From Cordia subcordata (Eukaryota > Streptophyta > Magnoliopsida > Boraginales > Cordiaceae), in NCBI GenBank assembly GCA_028554755.1, contig JAPTOF010000009.1:4351501-4415500 (forward strand): 64,000 nt of DNA. The letters run 5' to 3'. The notes under the pieces were generated by a model, which did not search any database, was not told where the DNA came from, and was given only the letters and a program-made list of their open reading frames with translations. Position 1 is the first letter of the stretch. The number at the start of each line of letters is the position of its first letter. This document shows positions 24,073 through 36,300 of the stretch, in pieces. The position numbers and the translations under genes are program-made.

Positions 24073-25975
24073 TGTAATTTTTTTGGGTATCCTAAGGGAA
24101 CTAGAGGTGGGATCTTTTATAATCCTAAGGAGCAGAAGGTCTTTAAGAGCACCTATGTTAAATACTTAGAGAATGATGAAATGATCCAAAAAACACCAAA
24201 TTCTGAAGTTGTTCTACAAAAGATTTCACAATCATCTCCGGTAACACCTGTGGTAACTGAGAATGAAAAAGAACATCATATTACACCTAATATATCGAAG
24301 CCTCGTCATAGTGAGAGGATATCCAAGCCTCTTGATAGATACTATGGAGAGTCCTTTCAGACTTCTTCAGAGGATTAAGTGGTAGATCTCACAAGTTATG
24401 ATGAAGGAGTTTCTGACATAGATCCCGACCAATGGCATATGGTAATGGATTTAAAGTTAGAATATATGTATTCTAACAAAGTGTGGGATCTTGTAGTCGC
24501 ACCTAATGGGGTAAAACCTATAGGGTGCAAATTGGTTTATAAGAGAAAAAGAGTAGTTAATGGAAGAGTTGAAACCTTTAAAGCAAGATTGGTGGCAAAA
24601 GGTTATACTCATATAGAAAGGATCGATTATAAGGAAACTTTCTCACCGATAACCTTGCTTAAATCCATTAGGATACGTCTTGCCATTGCATGTCATTATG
24701 ACAATGAGATATGGAAAATGGACATTAAGACAGCTTTTCTTGATAGAGAACTTGACGGGACCATTCACATGACACGACCAGATGGATATGTTGCTAAAGG
24801 CTAGGAACATATGGTTTGTAAGTTAAAAAAGTCCATTTATGGATTAAAGAAGGCATCTAGAGCATGGAACATCAAATTTGATTGGGCAATTAAATCATAT
24901 GGTTTTGATCAAAATATTGATAAACCTTTAGTGTATAAGAGGCATAATGGAAATGCTGTAGTTTTTTTGGTTCTATATATGGATGATATCTTGCTAATTG
25001 GAAATGATGTAGGGATATTATCATCCATCAAGGTTTGGTTTTCTATTCAATTTCAAATAAAGGATTTAGGAGAAGCTAGTTATGCTCTAAGGATCAAACT
25101 TATGCAAGATCGTAGGAACAGAAGGCTAGCCCTATCCTAAGCTTCATTTATTAAGAAGCTATTAGTTAGGCTTAACATGTAAAACTCTAAGAAGGCCTCA
25201 TTACCTCTTAGACATGGAGTTTATCTATCTCAAGATCAATGTCCTAAAACACCCGAGGAGATAGAAACCATGAAATGAGTTGCTTATGATTTTGTAGTTG
25301 GAAGTCTCATGTTTGCTATGTTATGTACTAAACCAGATATCTGCTTTGCTGCTAGCATGGTTAGTAGATATTAGTCAAACCATAGATTAACACATTGGGT
25401 TGCAGTTAAACATATATTCAAGTTCCTGCAAGGGACTGAGGGTTATGTGCTAGAATACTGTACAGATGATCTAATGCCATTAGCCTATATAGACTTTGAT
25501 TTCCAATCCGATAGAGATTCCAGGAAGTCTACTCTAGATATGTTTTCATTTTATTAGGAGGAGCTATTTCATGGAGAAGTGTGAAGTAAAATTGTATTGC
25601 TCACTCTACCATAGAGGCCAAGTATATAGTAGTGTCTAAGGCTGTGAAAAGGTAGTATTGCTAAGAAAGTTCCTTTTAGACCTAGAGGTTGTGTCGGTAG
25701 CTCACAGATTGATAACATTGTATTACGACAAACAACAGTGCTTTTTTATAGTACAAAGAGCCCAAGAATCACGAAAAAGGTAAACACATTGAACGAAAAT
25801 GTCATTTGATCCTTGAGTTTATCTAGAGACAAGATGTAGTGGTTGAAAAGATAGCTTCAGTAGTAAACCTAGTAGACCCATTTACAAAGGCTTTTCCAGA
25901 GAAAATGTTTGCTACACATTTGGAGTCTATAGGCATTAAGTTGTGCAAAAGTGATCGTTAGTGCAAATGGGAGAT
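24073..25975 (+). pseudogene. integrase tail, RT and RNase H of element B
   Basis: GYPKGTRGGIFYNPKEQK at about 24088 is the integrase tail. RT has CKLVYKRKRVVNGRVETFKA at about 24525, DIKTAFLDREL at about 24723, YGLKKASRAW at about 24838 and the intact catalytic YMDDILLIGND at about 24976. Open runs of 108, 141 and 109 codons are separated by single stops at 24376, 24802 and 25138. RNase H is weaker: THWVAVKHIFKFLQGTEGYVLEY at about 25399 (THWVAVKH, FLQGTEGYVLEY), then IEAKYIVVSKA where the family has AEY. PPT AATGGGAGA lies just before the 3' LTR. Confidence 0.87.
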
Positions 25976-27866
25976 TGTTAGGATTAGTATGCCCTAAAGC
26001 TCACTTATATGTGACATTTTGGATGTTAAACAATGTATAATCATCTTGTTAAATGACATTATAAGTTTCTTACATATTATCTCTTGTATGTTTTATTGAT
26101 GTATGTAGAAAGATCCCTTGACTTGAACTAACAACATGGGTGTACAGTGACGTTAGATGCACAGTAGGTCTAAGTCTAGATTTAGTCACCTATAAATTGA
26201 GTCCATGATCTAATGGTAGTGGTGAGCACTCTACCAAGATAAGGTTATATTAAGCAAGTTTCCTCATTGAAGGTGATTTACCTAGGTTATTGGAAGACTT
26301 TCCGAATTTGTCTCGATTGTATGCGTGTTACATATTCGACAGAACCATTGTGACTATGTTTTTTAAAGACGTACTACCAAAGAATGAAAACAAGATACTC
26401 ACTGCTACTAAATGATCATTGCTCTTAATCTTGAGCATATGTGGATGAACTAATGAAGTTAAGTTTGGTACTTTGATACACTGTGGGTGGTGAGATCTTA
26501 CTTTATTAGAATCAACAGCCACGTATATTGAGTGTCAAGTTCTAATTAATTGGAACATGCATATGTAATATGGAATCTATGTGCCTTATTTGGGATTATC
26601 CAAATTTATCATCCAAATCTAGATCTGGTGATACTACCTTTATAGGTGTGTCGGTCATATGGCTTGAGAATCTCTCTCGAGATCAAGAGATTCCATGACC
26701 AATGATGGTTCATAATAGGACAAGAAATCCAACAGAAAAAATAGATGTAGCTAAGGAGGTGATAGTACACAGGCCATAGGATTGGCCTTAGCTGTGGGTA
26801 TACGTAGAGGGGCATTATGATGGGTTATTTAGCAGGTCAAAGACAAAGTTCACATTCTTTTATGATAAGATTCTAGGTAACAATAATTATTCTTAGAGTC
26901 CAACTTTGATCTTATGGTGGAATAGATTGGAGTGAAAAATAATTATTATGTTACCTAGATCGACCAAGGACAATTTTGATTATTTTTTGGAAGCCAAGGT
27001 TAACTGTGTCTTCTTGGTCCCTTCTCTAATTGAAATGACTTTAAAAGAGTAATCTTCAAAGAGAAAATTCCAAATTGTGATAGTAGCCTTATTGGGCTAA
27101 AGCTTGGAATTGGGTTTGGGCTTTCTTTAGAGTCCAAGATAACCTAATTGGGCTAGGTTGGTTTCTTATTAGGCTTGGGCCTCCACATGGATTATGGACT
27201 ACGTGTTGGGCTTGAATATTGGGCTTGCCCCATGTCCACCATGGCAAGTAGAGAAGTTGCATAAGGAATTATTACGTGGGAATTTTTTCCCACATAGAAA
27301 GATTAGCAACTTAGGTGTCAAGGTTCTCCCTATAAATAGACAAGAACCCACACCTTTTATGCCATCCACTTTGTTGTTGATTTCTTCCTTTTTGGCAAGA
27401 AAATACTACAACACACAGTACACACTTATTGTGTGAGTTTTTGCTCTAGTTTTTCGAGAATATATTACTTTGCTTTTTCCTACACAAGAGGCTATTCTCT
27501 TAAGATAAGTCTCTTCAATGATAGGGAAGAAGACTAGGAAGTTGCCTCTTGCAACACCCTTATAGTAAAAATTTTTTGATGGCCTTGTTCATGAGCGGGA
27601 ACAAAGCTCGTGAAGGTTATAGCTTTATCAAAGGCCTCACAATTCAAGAGGTTAGCAAAGCTCGTGAAGGTTTTAGCTTCATCAAAGGCCTCACGATTCA
27701 AGAGATTAGCTTTGCATATTATACAAATACTACTTATCTTCTATATATTCTTAAGCATGTTCTTGTGTGTATTGTGTGGTTATTTTATTTTCCTAGAATG
27801 TTTTCTTAGTCGAATATTTTAAAATATGGACTAGGATAGACCACATGTAATATTATTGATCTAACA
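25976..27866 (+). repeat. 3' LTR of element B
   Basis: It begins TGTTAGGATTAGTATGCCC after GGGAGAT and ends GATCTAACA at 27866; 1891 bp. TATA-like CCTATAAATAGAC lies at about 27330. It contains a 54-bp duplication not found in the 5' LTR. Confidence 0.92.
27602..27709 (+). repeat. 54-bp tandem duplication in B 3' LTR
   Basis: Units 27602-27655 and 27656-27709 both start CAAAGCTCGTGAAGGTT and end GAGRTTAG. The 5' LTR has one corresponding copy near 20200-20257. Confidence 0.88.
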
Positions 27867-28484
27867 ATTATGCAGTTGGCATGGTTACTAGATTTCAGTC
27901 AAACCCTAGACTAGATCACCAAACTGTAGTAAAGTAAAAATTCAAGTTCTTGTGGAGAACTAAGGAATATGTGCTCAAATGTTGGATAGATGATCTAGTA
28001 CCATTGGCCAATACGAACTTGGACTTTTAAACAGACAGAGATTATAGGAGGTCTACTTCTGGCTTTCTTTTCACTTTGTTAGATGGTGCAGTTTCATAGA
28101 AGAGTATGAAGCAAAAATGCATCGTAGACTTAACCGCAGAAGCAGAGCAAGTAGCAGTGTCTAAGGTTGCAAAGGAGGCCATGTGGTTGAAAATGGTCGT
28201 CACTGAGCTAGAGGTTGTCTCAGCTGTACAAAAACTCAATGTTTTGTACCATGACAATATAACTACTATTGCATAATGTAAAGAGCTCAAAAAATCACAA
28301 TAGTGGCAAGCATATTGAGAGGAAGTACTACTTGATCTAGGAGTTTATCCAGAGAGGTGACATTATGGTGGAGAATATTGCTTCAGCTGAGAACCTAGCA
28401 GACCCATTCACAAAGACTCTTCCAGAGAGTCTTTGCCACACATATAGAATCTAAGGGTGTTAAGTTCATAGGCAAGGGAGAGAT
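27867..28484 (+). pseudogene. copia C pol remnant, RNase H part
   Basis: C's frame resumes after B with AVGMVTRFQSNP, continuing MDICY across the insertion, then the RNase H domain: RRSTSGFLFTL at about 28050, KQKCIVDLTAEAEQVAVSKVA at about 28109 (CIVDLTAEAEQVAV, with the family AEYVA-like active-site block). It runs to about 28440. Stops and small indels are present. A PPT-like AAGGGAGAGA at 28475-28484 leads into the LTR. Confidence 0.86.
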
Positions 28485-29929
28485 TAGTAGGATTGTATGC
28501 CCTAAAGACTACTTGTACATGGATATTCACCTAGACAGTTGATCATTGTTTATATTTATGAGCATTTTTTACATATATATTTTCTCTGGTATATATGTGT
28601 GATATATTGTGTGAAGATCTGAGGATATAGTCAATGACTTGGGTGTGCAGTAAGGCTTGATGCACAGTAGATCAAAGTTTAGTTTTGAATACATCATAAA
28701 GATGTCTATAGCTGAATGGTAGTGTTAGGCACTCTACTAGGATAAGGCTTTAATGGTTGAGCTCTTGATAGAGGTGATCTACCTAAGTCACTGGAAGGTC
28801 ATTCCAGACTTCGTTTCTAGTACGTGTGTCATACATTGGTTAGGCCCACAGTGAGTATGCCTTCTAGGGATGTTCCATCATATGTAGAGGACAAAATATT
28901 CACTACTTCTAAGTGACTGATGCTCTTAATCTTGAGAATATGTGGATGAACTAGTGAAGTTGGGGTGCAACACTTTGATGTACTATAAGGAGAGGTCTTG
29001 AATGATAAGATTATTTGCCTTGTATTTGGATGTTGCGTTCTAATTAGTTAAGACATCCATGTCCAACAGCAGAGTCTATGTTCCCCCTTGGATTTGTCTT
29101 ATTGATCATCATAAATCTAGATCTAGTGATATTACCCTTCAGGGGTATGTCAGTCATTTAGCTTATGAGGTCGCTCATTAGATCAAGAGATCCATGACTA
29201 GGTAATGATCATTCTTTGTACTATAGATTCCAATGTTCCAAATGTAGCCTTGACTGCGGGTAGACATAGAGGGATATTTTTGTCATTTTGCTTATTTGGT
29301 CAAAGACAATGGTTACTTGTTATGACTGTTTCTGCTTAGATAGTAATTATCCTTGGAGTACGGCTTTAGTCTTTTGGTGGAAATAGATCGAGGTTAAAAT
29401 GCCCTTCTCATGTCGCCAAAGTAGTGGCATGGGCATTTTGATCATTTTAGGAGCCAAGGGTAATTATGTTTTTTAGTCCCTTCACTAGTCATACTTCAAA
29501 TGGATGTAATTAACTGAGATCATCTAATTAGGTGGATGTTTTATTGAGATATATAAATTTAATAGATAAAGGAACACGGATTTTATCCAAGTTTTTCCTT
29601 ATTAAATTAATGGGCATCTTAATAGGACAAATAAGTCCCATGGAATTAGATATTATGGAGTAAGAGAGAAAAAGAAATATCTTGGATATCTTATCCATAA
29701 GGCATATTTCATTTCTAGAAAGGGTATAGTTGGAAACTTAATTGTTTCTAGGAACTTACCTAATTGAGGTTATTGTACACTATAAATAGTGAGCTAACAA
29801 CAATGCACCCTTGAGTCTCCTTGCTTCTTTCATAAGGGTGTACAAGAATTTTCACCTAGTACACCAAGAACACATACTATTCTATAGATCTTCAATTATA
29901 GTTCTCCTAGGTTTTTCCCCACTACATAG
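28485..29929 (+). repeat. second LTR of C, left part
   Basis: It begins TAGTAGGATTGTATGCCC, where B has TGTTAGGATTAG, so the canonical TG end is now TA. It runs in step with the 5' LTR of C to CCCACTACATAG, where D starts. TATA-like CACTATAAATAGTG lies at about 29770. The remainder is at 45307-45574. Confidence 0.9.
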
Positions 29930-32229
29930 TTTTGTGCTTTTTTGGTGCAAGCCCTAAAAGACCCGCAAGCATATGGATCGTGCAGAATGGTGTATACAAG
30001 TACAGGTGTCGAACCACAAAGAAGCGTGGATTGTGGAAGAAATTCTATGCTAGTGTGCTATAGAAGAAACCTAAAAAAGAGGAACCTAAGTAAATATGTT
30101 TTTCTACTTTTGGATTTTTAGGAGCTAAGAGAGAAATGAAAGACTACACTATAAATGCAAGAAAGGAAAAGGAAGAACCAAGTTAATCTAGGGGGATTAA
30201 ACGTAAAGGAAGGTGATAGGGTGACTCACGGTTGTGAACGGGTGACCTTTTTTACTCAATGCTATGGGATTCAAGAATATTCTCTTACTAAATATTGCTT
30301 CTAACACTAAGCAACTAATTAGTATCCTAATTAAACCCTAGGACTTAGTGCGAGTCCATCCCTAAGCGTGCACACTTAGGGGCTATTTGGATTAAGGGGA
30401 ATTGGGGGAAAGGAAAGGGAAGGGAGGGATTTTGGTATCCCATCCCTTGTTTGTTTTGAAGATATTAGGAGGGGGAGGGTTTTGGAAGGAAAAGCAAAAT
30501 CCCTCAAATCCTTTATTTTCAATCCTTCTAAATTAGGGTAAAATGGGGGGAAAGGATTCTTGAAATCCTTTACTCTCAATCTTTTGCATATAAAATTTAT
30601 CCCTTCCTTCCATTTCCTTCCTAACTAAACACAAGATACTCATAATCCTTTATGTTCCTTTCCCCTATAAAAAAACTCTAATCCAAACATGAATTACTCA
30701 TTTCCTCTCATTTCCTCTATAATCCTTTCCTTTCCTTTCTTTTATTAAATTTTCCCCCTCCAATCCAAGCACACCTTTAGAGCTACGGCGTAGTCCTTAT
30801 GTACCTAGGGCCATAGGAGGGACTAAGAAGTTACTTAGGTGTCCTAGAACAATCCCACCCTAGTTCTTAAATCATTAGCTAGATTTAAAGCTAAGACCTA
30901 GGGCTCCTAAGGTCTACTAAGCCTATTCGGACTCCTATTAGCTAGATTTAAAGCTAAAAGGGACTCGATCAAGACTAGTCTAACTTCTGCACCATCAATC
31001 TAGGGACACTGAAGTAGATTGGTATCTAATAGGCACAATCCTACATGTTCTATGGCAAGACGTTATGAATATGACATCCTATTCACGATACAAACACACA
31101 CCAGTTTGTTTTACGCTATTGGAAGCATTTAAGCATCAACATGTGGCATTAATTGAACAAGTATTTACTATAAGGCAGATTTCGTACTCACATAGACATG
31201 AATAGAACCAACCCACTTCATATTATCCATAATCACACACATAGACATGCAAAATCTAAGGATTAGAAGTGTTTTATAGCAAATACAAATCAATTTATAT
31301 ACATACAACTCATTCGAGCATTACATCAAACATATGCACATGAAATGATATAAAGCTTCTCTAAATAAGAACAAAGTATGTATATATTTAAGCCAATCAA
31401 ATCTCAAAACATAGAATGCAAAAATCATCGTATTACACAAGTTTAGTCACCCTAATCTATCTACTCAAGCATGAAATATATAAGAATGAAAGAGGTTATA
31501 GAAATCTCCCCTTCTATCCTTGCTTGTTTCTTTACAAACTTGAGTAAATCTTCACCAAATGATGTTTGAATACTCCAAAATCAACTTAATTCTAAGTGGG
31601 TGTGTGTGTTAATGTATGTATTAGAGTTGGGTGAAAGTAGGGTTTTGTGTGTGAGAAGCGAGTATGTGAATGAGAGGTGAAAAAGGAATCAAAATCTACT
31701 CAAAATAGGTTAGAAAAGGGCTCAAATAGTGCAACAACCGCGTTCAGCCGAGAGCCTTGGCCGGTCGACTGGCATGGGGAAGGTGTCAACTAGATTAAAA
31801 TGGGTTGCTCTCTATGTTGGCTGGTCCCATAGCCGATCGACCAGCCCTGGGAAGGGGGGTCAACCGGCCAACTCAGAAGCGGGCGAATTTTCTCATGTTG
31901 GTTCTGTTTTGCCCTGGTTGCTCTTTTCTTCGCCTAATTACCTTCAAACACTTCTTTTATGCTTCTTTCACATCCCAAACACCTCAAGCTTGACTCTGAC
32001 ATCAATTCTCCATCAAATCAAGTCCCAAACTTTTGAACTATCTTCACCAAACATGAGAAATATGCATGCATTAGTGTGACATTTATCTTTAAACTCAACA
32101 ATGTACATTTCCTTATGCTTAAGCCTAACTCTAGTATATGTACTATACTAATGCATCTCTTAAAGCTCAAAACACCTTATTAACATAGGCAAATAACAAA
32201 GAAAAAATACACAATAACACCACACATCA
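29930..32229 (-). repeat. 3' LTR of element D
   Basis: On the plus strand it starts TTTTGTGC, where the other D LTR has TGATGTGC, and ends CACACATCA at 32229. It is 2300 bp including a 398-bp MITE plus TTA. It contains GTCGACTGG- and GATCGACCAG-type palindromes at 31740-31870 just upstream (minus sense) of a TATA-less A/T stretch at about 31690. Confidence 0.9.
30379..30776. mobile_element. MITE with TTA target duplication in D 3' LTR
   Basis: This 398-bp insertion is flanked by TTA at 30376-30378 and 30777-30779. The other D LTR reads straight through (GCACACTTAGAGCTACGG). The ends are imperfect inverted repeats: GGGGCTATTTGGATT and the complement AGGTGTGCTTGGATT. Beside them lie GGGAAAGGAAAGGGA on one side and CTTTCCTTTCCTTTC on the other. 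TTA duplication and terminal sequence fit a PIF/Harbinger (Tourist-like) MITE. There is no transposase. Confidence 0.8.
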
Positions 32230-33690
32230 ATATCCCCAAACCTTCTCCTTGCTTGTCCCCAAGCAAGCCCATTCTTAAGTTTATTTCTAAAGCTGATGCA
32301 GAGGGTCAACTAAGGGATTGACTAGCTATCAAGGTCAGTCTTAGAAGCATAAAGGGGGTATTCCTATTCTGGAAAGATCCCTAAGTCTCTTTGGATCCTT
32401 CCTCTACTCATAAAAGGCCTCAAACCTCACGGGAACGTCGTAAGTAGCCAATCCAGCATCAACCTAAGATTCTAACTCACACACACGAGATGTTGATATT
32501 TTGTGCCCTTTCGATTAATAATGGCCTCCCAAACATGTCCAAAGCCACAAAGACAAGATAAGAGAATATACAAATGCAATGGCTTATAAAAGCCTTATTC
32601 ACATATATACAAAGAGGATAGCTTATGCTAAGTTGACATTGTGTCACTTATGCACTTATTCACGAAACTTTTTGGTGCTTTTGGTTTTTCTTTTTTCATT
32701 TTTTTTAACTTTTTAGCTTTTTGATCTTTTTGCACCATTTTTGCCTTTTTCAAATTTTTTGGATTTTTCATACATACATATAAAACAGAACCAATCAAGA
32801 AAGGGGCACTCACATCAACAACCCTTTTCAATCACTTTTTCCTACCAAGCTACGGGGTGGCTACAAGGGTTATTCTTGAAGGTCCTCACTCCCCACAACT
32901 TTTAAGGGCATTCCCTCCAAGACTTGATCTTCAATCCACTCCATTCACTTTCCCACAATGCTACTTACATTCAACAATCAATTGAGTCATTCACAATAGC
33001 CAACACAACGATCAACCAAGAAATAAACAACTCTACATGCATTAAAATTTGAAAATTTTTCACCATTTTTAACCAACTAATGCAATCTACCCTAAGAAAA
33101 CATAAAACAATAAGACCAAACCCCCACACCCCTAAAGCTAAACTTTGCTTGTCCTCTAGCAAATAGAGTAAAGCACATAACAAGCAAATTGGATCACAAA
33201 GCAAGTAAAGGTGGTGGGGATGAGGTAGAAACATAGGGAACTAGTGGAGAAAGAATAGATACAACCTTGCGTTGCCTTCAAAGCTCTCCATGTCAATGAT
33301 ACATCACTGTACTACTAACCCTGTGGCTAACAATTCGCAAACACTTAAACACTTACAAAGAAAACAAAGTTAACAACATTGCCTATGCAAGCTTGCATTG
33401 GCATGTGCAATAATAAACAACGGTGTATCTTATGGGACAAAGGATTGGGATTCAACATTTTGGTATGGGTGAAAGAAAAAGAAAGAAAACTAAAGAAAGG
33501 AAAATGAAACAAGTGCAAAATTGCAAAATTTAACGTAGGTTGCCTCCTAGTAGTGTTAACCACTATGCTGTCAGCCTGGCGATAATCTTCTCTTCTTCAA
33601 CCTCTATAGATGGGATCCTAAAGCATTAAAACCTCCACAGAAGCCATGCTGTGATCATATGCATGCTTCAAGCGTTGCTCGTTCATTATC
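32230..33690 (-). other. 3' non-coding region of element D
   Basis: No credible gene. Minus-sense order: end of INT, GCTTGAGGACAAG-like hairpin block at 33144-33163 followed by a PPT-like stretch, an A-rich tract (T-rich on the plus strand, 32640-32770), then hairpin and PPT (complement of TATCCCCAAACCTTCTCC at 32231-32248). Confidence 0.8.
32248..32267 (-). promoter_or_regulatory. perfect hairpin next to the polypurine tract of D
   Basis: Plus strand CTTGCTTG-TCCC-CAAGCAAG, an 8-bp perfect stem with a 4-base loop, abutting the PPT and 18 bases from the LTR. A second copy with one mismatch is at 33144-33163. Confidence 0.75.
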
Positions 33691-34840
33691 ATCTCTCAGC
33701 ATTCTTCAAATCCTTGATCTTCATCGCTCCAAAAGGATAGGCAACCAAAAACTTCAAATGGACCATCCCATCTTGGCTTGAGCTTACCTAGAAAGAGCTT
33801 CAAACGTGAATTAAATAACCAAACATTATCGAAGATAGAGAATGATTTCTTAAGAATGTGTTTATCATACAATCTCTTCATCCTATCTTTAAAAAGCTTG
33901 GCGTTCTCACATGCCTCAAATATAAAATCCTCTAACTCTGCCAGGTCTAGCTTTATTTTCTCACCCGCTCTTGTCAAATCAAAAGTTTAAGGCCTTAATC
34001 ACCCAATAAGCTCTATTCTCAAGTTCTATCGACAAATGACAAGCTTTCCTATAAACCAATCTATATAGAGACATACCAATTGGAGTCTTAATGCTGGTAC
34101 GGTAGGCCCACAAAGTATTATTCAACCTAATAGAATCTCTCCTATTGGGCGTAATTGTTTTCTCTAAGATGTGCTTGATTTCCCCATTGTACGCCTCTAC
34201 TTGTCTACTAGTTTGCAAGTGATAAGGAGTATCAACCTTATGGGTAACCGAATATCTCCTCGATAAGGTCTCTAAAGTCCTATGATGAAAATGCAAACCC
34301 CTATCACTAATCAAGACCCTAGGGACTCCAAATCTAGAGAAAATGTTCTCCTTAATGAATTTTACCACTACCCTATGGTCATTAGTGCATGTGGGAATAG
34401 CCTTAACCCATTTGGACACATAATTTACAACCGCTAAAATATATTGGTACCCAAATGAAAGTGGAAATGGACCTATGAAATCTATACCCTAAATATTAAA
34501 AAGCTCACATGAAAGAATAAAGGATAAAGGCATCATGTTCCTCCTCGAGATGGACCTAGATTGTTGACATCTAACACACTTTTTACAATACTCTTGGGTA
34601 TCCTTAGAGAGAGTAGGCCAAAACAATTCACATTGCAAGACCTTCGAGGTAGTCTTCTTTCTACGAAAATGACCTCCACACCTTTCATCGTGATACATAC
34701 TCAATGCGCTCTCAAACTCTTCCTCGGGCACACACCGGCAAATCATTTGATCTGCACACACTTTGAAAAGATAAGGATCTTCCCAGAAGAAATGTCTAAC
34801 TTGTGCTAGGAACCTATCTCTCTCTCTCTCTCTCTTCTCC
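33691..34840 (-). pseudogene. integrase of element D (broken)
   Basis: Zinc domain: [15 protein letters not shown] at about 34670 and [10 protein letters not shown] at about 34565. Core: VLISDRGLHF at about 34305, with its Asp; the Glu region [12 protein letters not shown] at about 34175. The block IGMSLYRLVYRKACHL at about 34050 is the Ty3/gypsy integrase C-terminal side. The first core Asp region (family GIDFMGP) is interrupted by a stop near 34487. Frames are split at 34420-34488 and 33978. Confidence 0.87.
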
Positions 34841-35440
34841 AAATGAGAGGGAAAATGCCCTATGGCAAGACAACTTACAATATGAACAAACCATGGTGTG
34901 TTATGAGAGATGAGAAACAATTGCTCGTTGGGAAATGAATCACAAAAAGGAGATGGATCACTAGAAGACTCATTAACAAGATGGGAAAGGTGATTCGGTA
35001 CTAAATTCTCACTAATGTCAAACTCTTGAAGAAAGAGCAACCACCTAATCAAGTGGGCCTTAGATTCTTTGTTAGCTAACAAATACCTTAATGTTGTATG
35101 ATCGGTGTAAACAATCACTTTGGATCCTAGGATGTACGACCTAAACTTGTCAAGGGAGAGGATAATTGCTAGAAGCTCTTTTCCTATAGTGGTATAATTC
35201 TTTTGGGCTTCGCAAGAGTCTTACTAGCATAATAAACAACATGGGTCAACTTATGCCTCCTTTGACCTAAAATAGCTCCTATCATATAATCAGATGCATC
35301 ACACATAACCTCAAATGGGAGACCGTAATTAGGTGGCTAGATGATCGAGAAAAGGACAATAAGGATTTAAGCCTATTGAAAGCTCTAACACACTTATCAT
35401 CAAATTCAAAGAAGACATCTTGTGCTAAGAGCCTAGACAA
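34841..35440 (-). pseudogene. RNase H of element D (broken)
   Basis: [16 protein letters not shown] at about 35100-35060 and VPNHLSHL at about 34990 (family VADHLSRL, with Asp now Asn) lie in one open frame with the start of INT. The first catalytic block (FEVMCDASDYMIGAIL-like) is recognisable on the minus strand at 35260-35320 but broken by frameshifts. Confidence 0.8.
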
Positions 35441-36300
35441 AGGACGTGCTATATGGCTAAATCCTTAATAAACCTACAGTAAAATCGTGCATGCCCTAGA
35501 AAAGATCTAACATCCTTAATATACTTAGGGATAGGCAACTTCTTAATCAATTCTACCTTAGCTGGGTCAACTTGACTGCTACTAGATGAGGCTACATGAC
35601 CCAGAATTATCCCCCGCTGCACCATAAAATGGGACTTTTTCCAACTTAACACTAAATTCTTCTCCACACAATGGTCTAAGAGTAAAGAGAGATGACTCAA
35701 GCACTCATCAAATCTATCACCAAAGATTGAGAAATCATCCATGAACATGTCACTAAAAATTGCCATCATACACCTTTGAAACATTGTTGGGGCATTACAT
35801 AGTCCGAAGGGCATCCTCTTATACGCAAAAGTGTCATAGGGACAAATAAAGGTTGTCTTCTCCTGGTCCTCGAGAAACATGAGGATCCGATTATAACCCG
35901 AATAGATATATAGAAAACAATAGTAGCTACGCCCAGCTACTCTATCTAAAATTTGATCTAGAAAAGGCAACGGGAAATGATTTTTATAATCAATACAAAC
36001 TCTCTAACCCATGGGAATACATGTAAGGATAAGCTCTCCTCTCTCATTCTCTACAACTATGATCCTGAACTTCTTAAGGATGACTTAGACCGGGCTACCC
36101 TACTCACTATCAGAGATTAGATAGATAATGCCTGCATCTAAAAGCATAATGATCTCTCTTAACTACTTCACTTGTGTGTGGGTTTAGCCTCCTTTGTATC
36201 TCCCTAGGAGAAATGGTTCCATTCTCAAGGAGAATACTATGCATACAAACCGAAGGGTCAATTCCTCTCAAATCATCAATTTTCCACCCTATGGATTTCC
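35441..36300 (-). pseudogene. reverse transcriptase of element D (broken)
   Basis: The open frame 35970-35449 has PFLDQILDRVAG at its start, YDTFAYKRMPFGLCNAPTMFQ at about 35840-35780 (FAYKRMPFGLCNAP) and the catalytic FMDDFSIFGD at about 35750-35720 with both Asp present. Seven or eight residues normally between AIFSDM and FMDDF are deleted. Upstream, KIDDLRGIDP at about 36285 and the primer-grip side are split by stops around 35990-36110. Confidence 0.87.

Larger units (their letters stand above)
18607..27866 (+). mobile_element. Ty1/copia element B, complete but inactive
   Basis: A 9.26-kb element with two LTRs, tRNA-iMet primer site, leader, gag, PR, INT, RT and RNase H in copia order (INT before RT). 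The flanks are GTTAT (18602-18606) and ATTAT (27867-27871), a 5-bp duplication with one change. It splits C's pol between the codons for MDICY and AVGMV. Its LTRs and pol are related to C, but B keeps gag, protease and integrase. I do not assign a named lineage. Confidence 0.93.

Noticed and set aside
31729..32079. 116-codon open frame on the plus strand
   Set aside because: It is antisense to D's 3' LTR, not open in the sister LTR (42910-43214 differs in frame), and has no domain.
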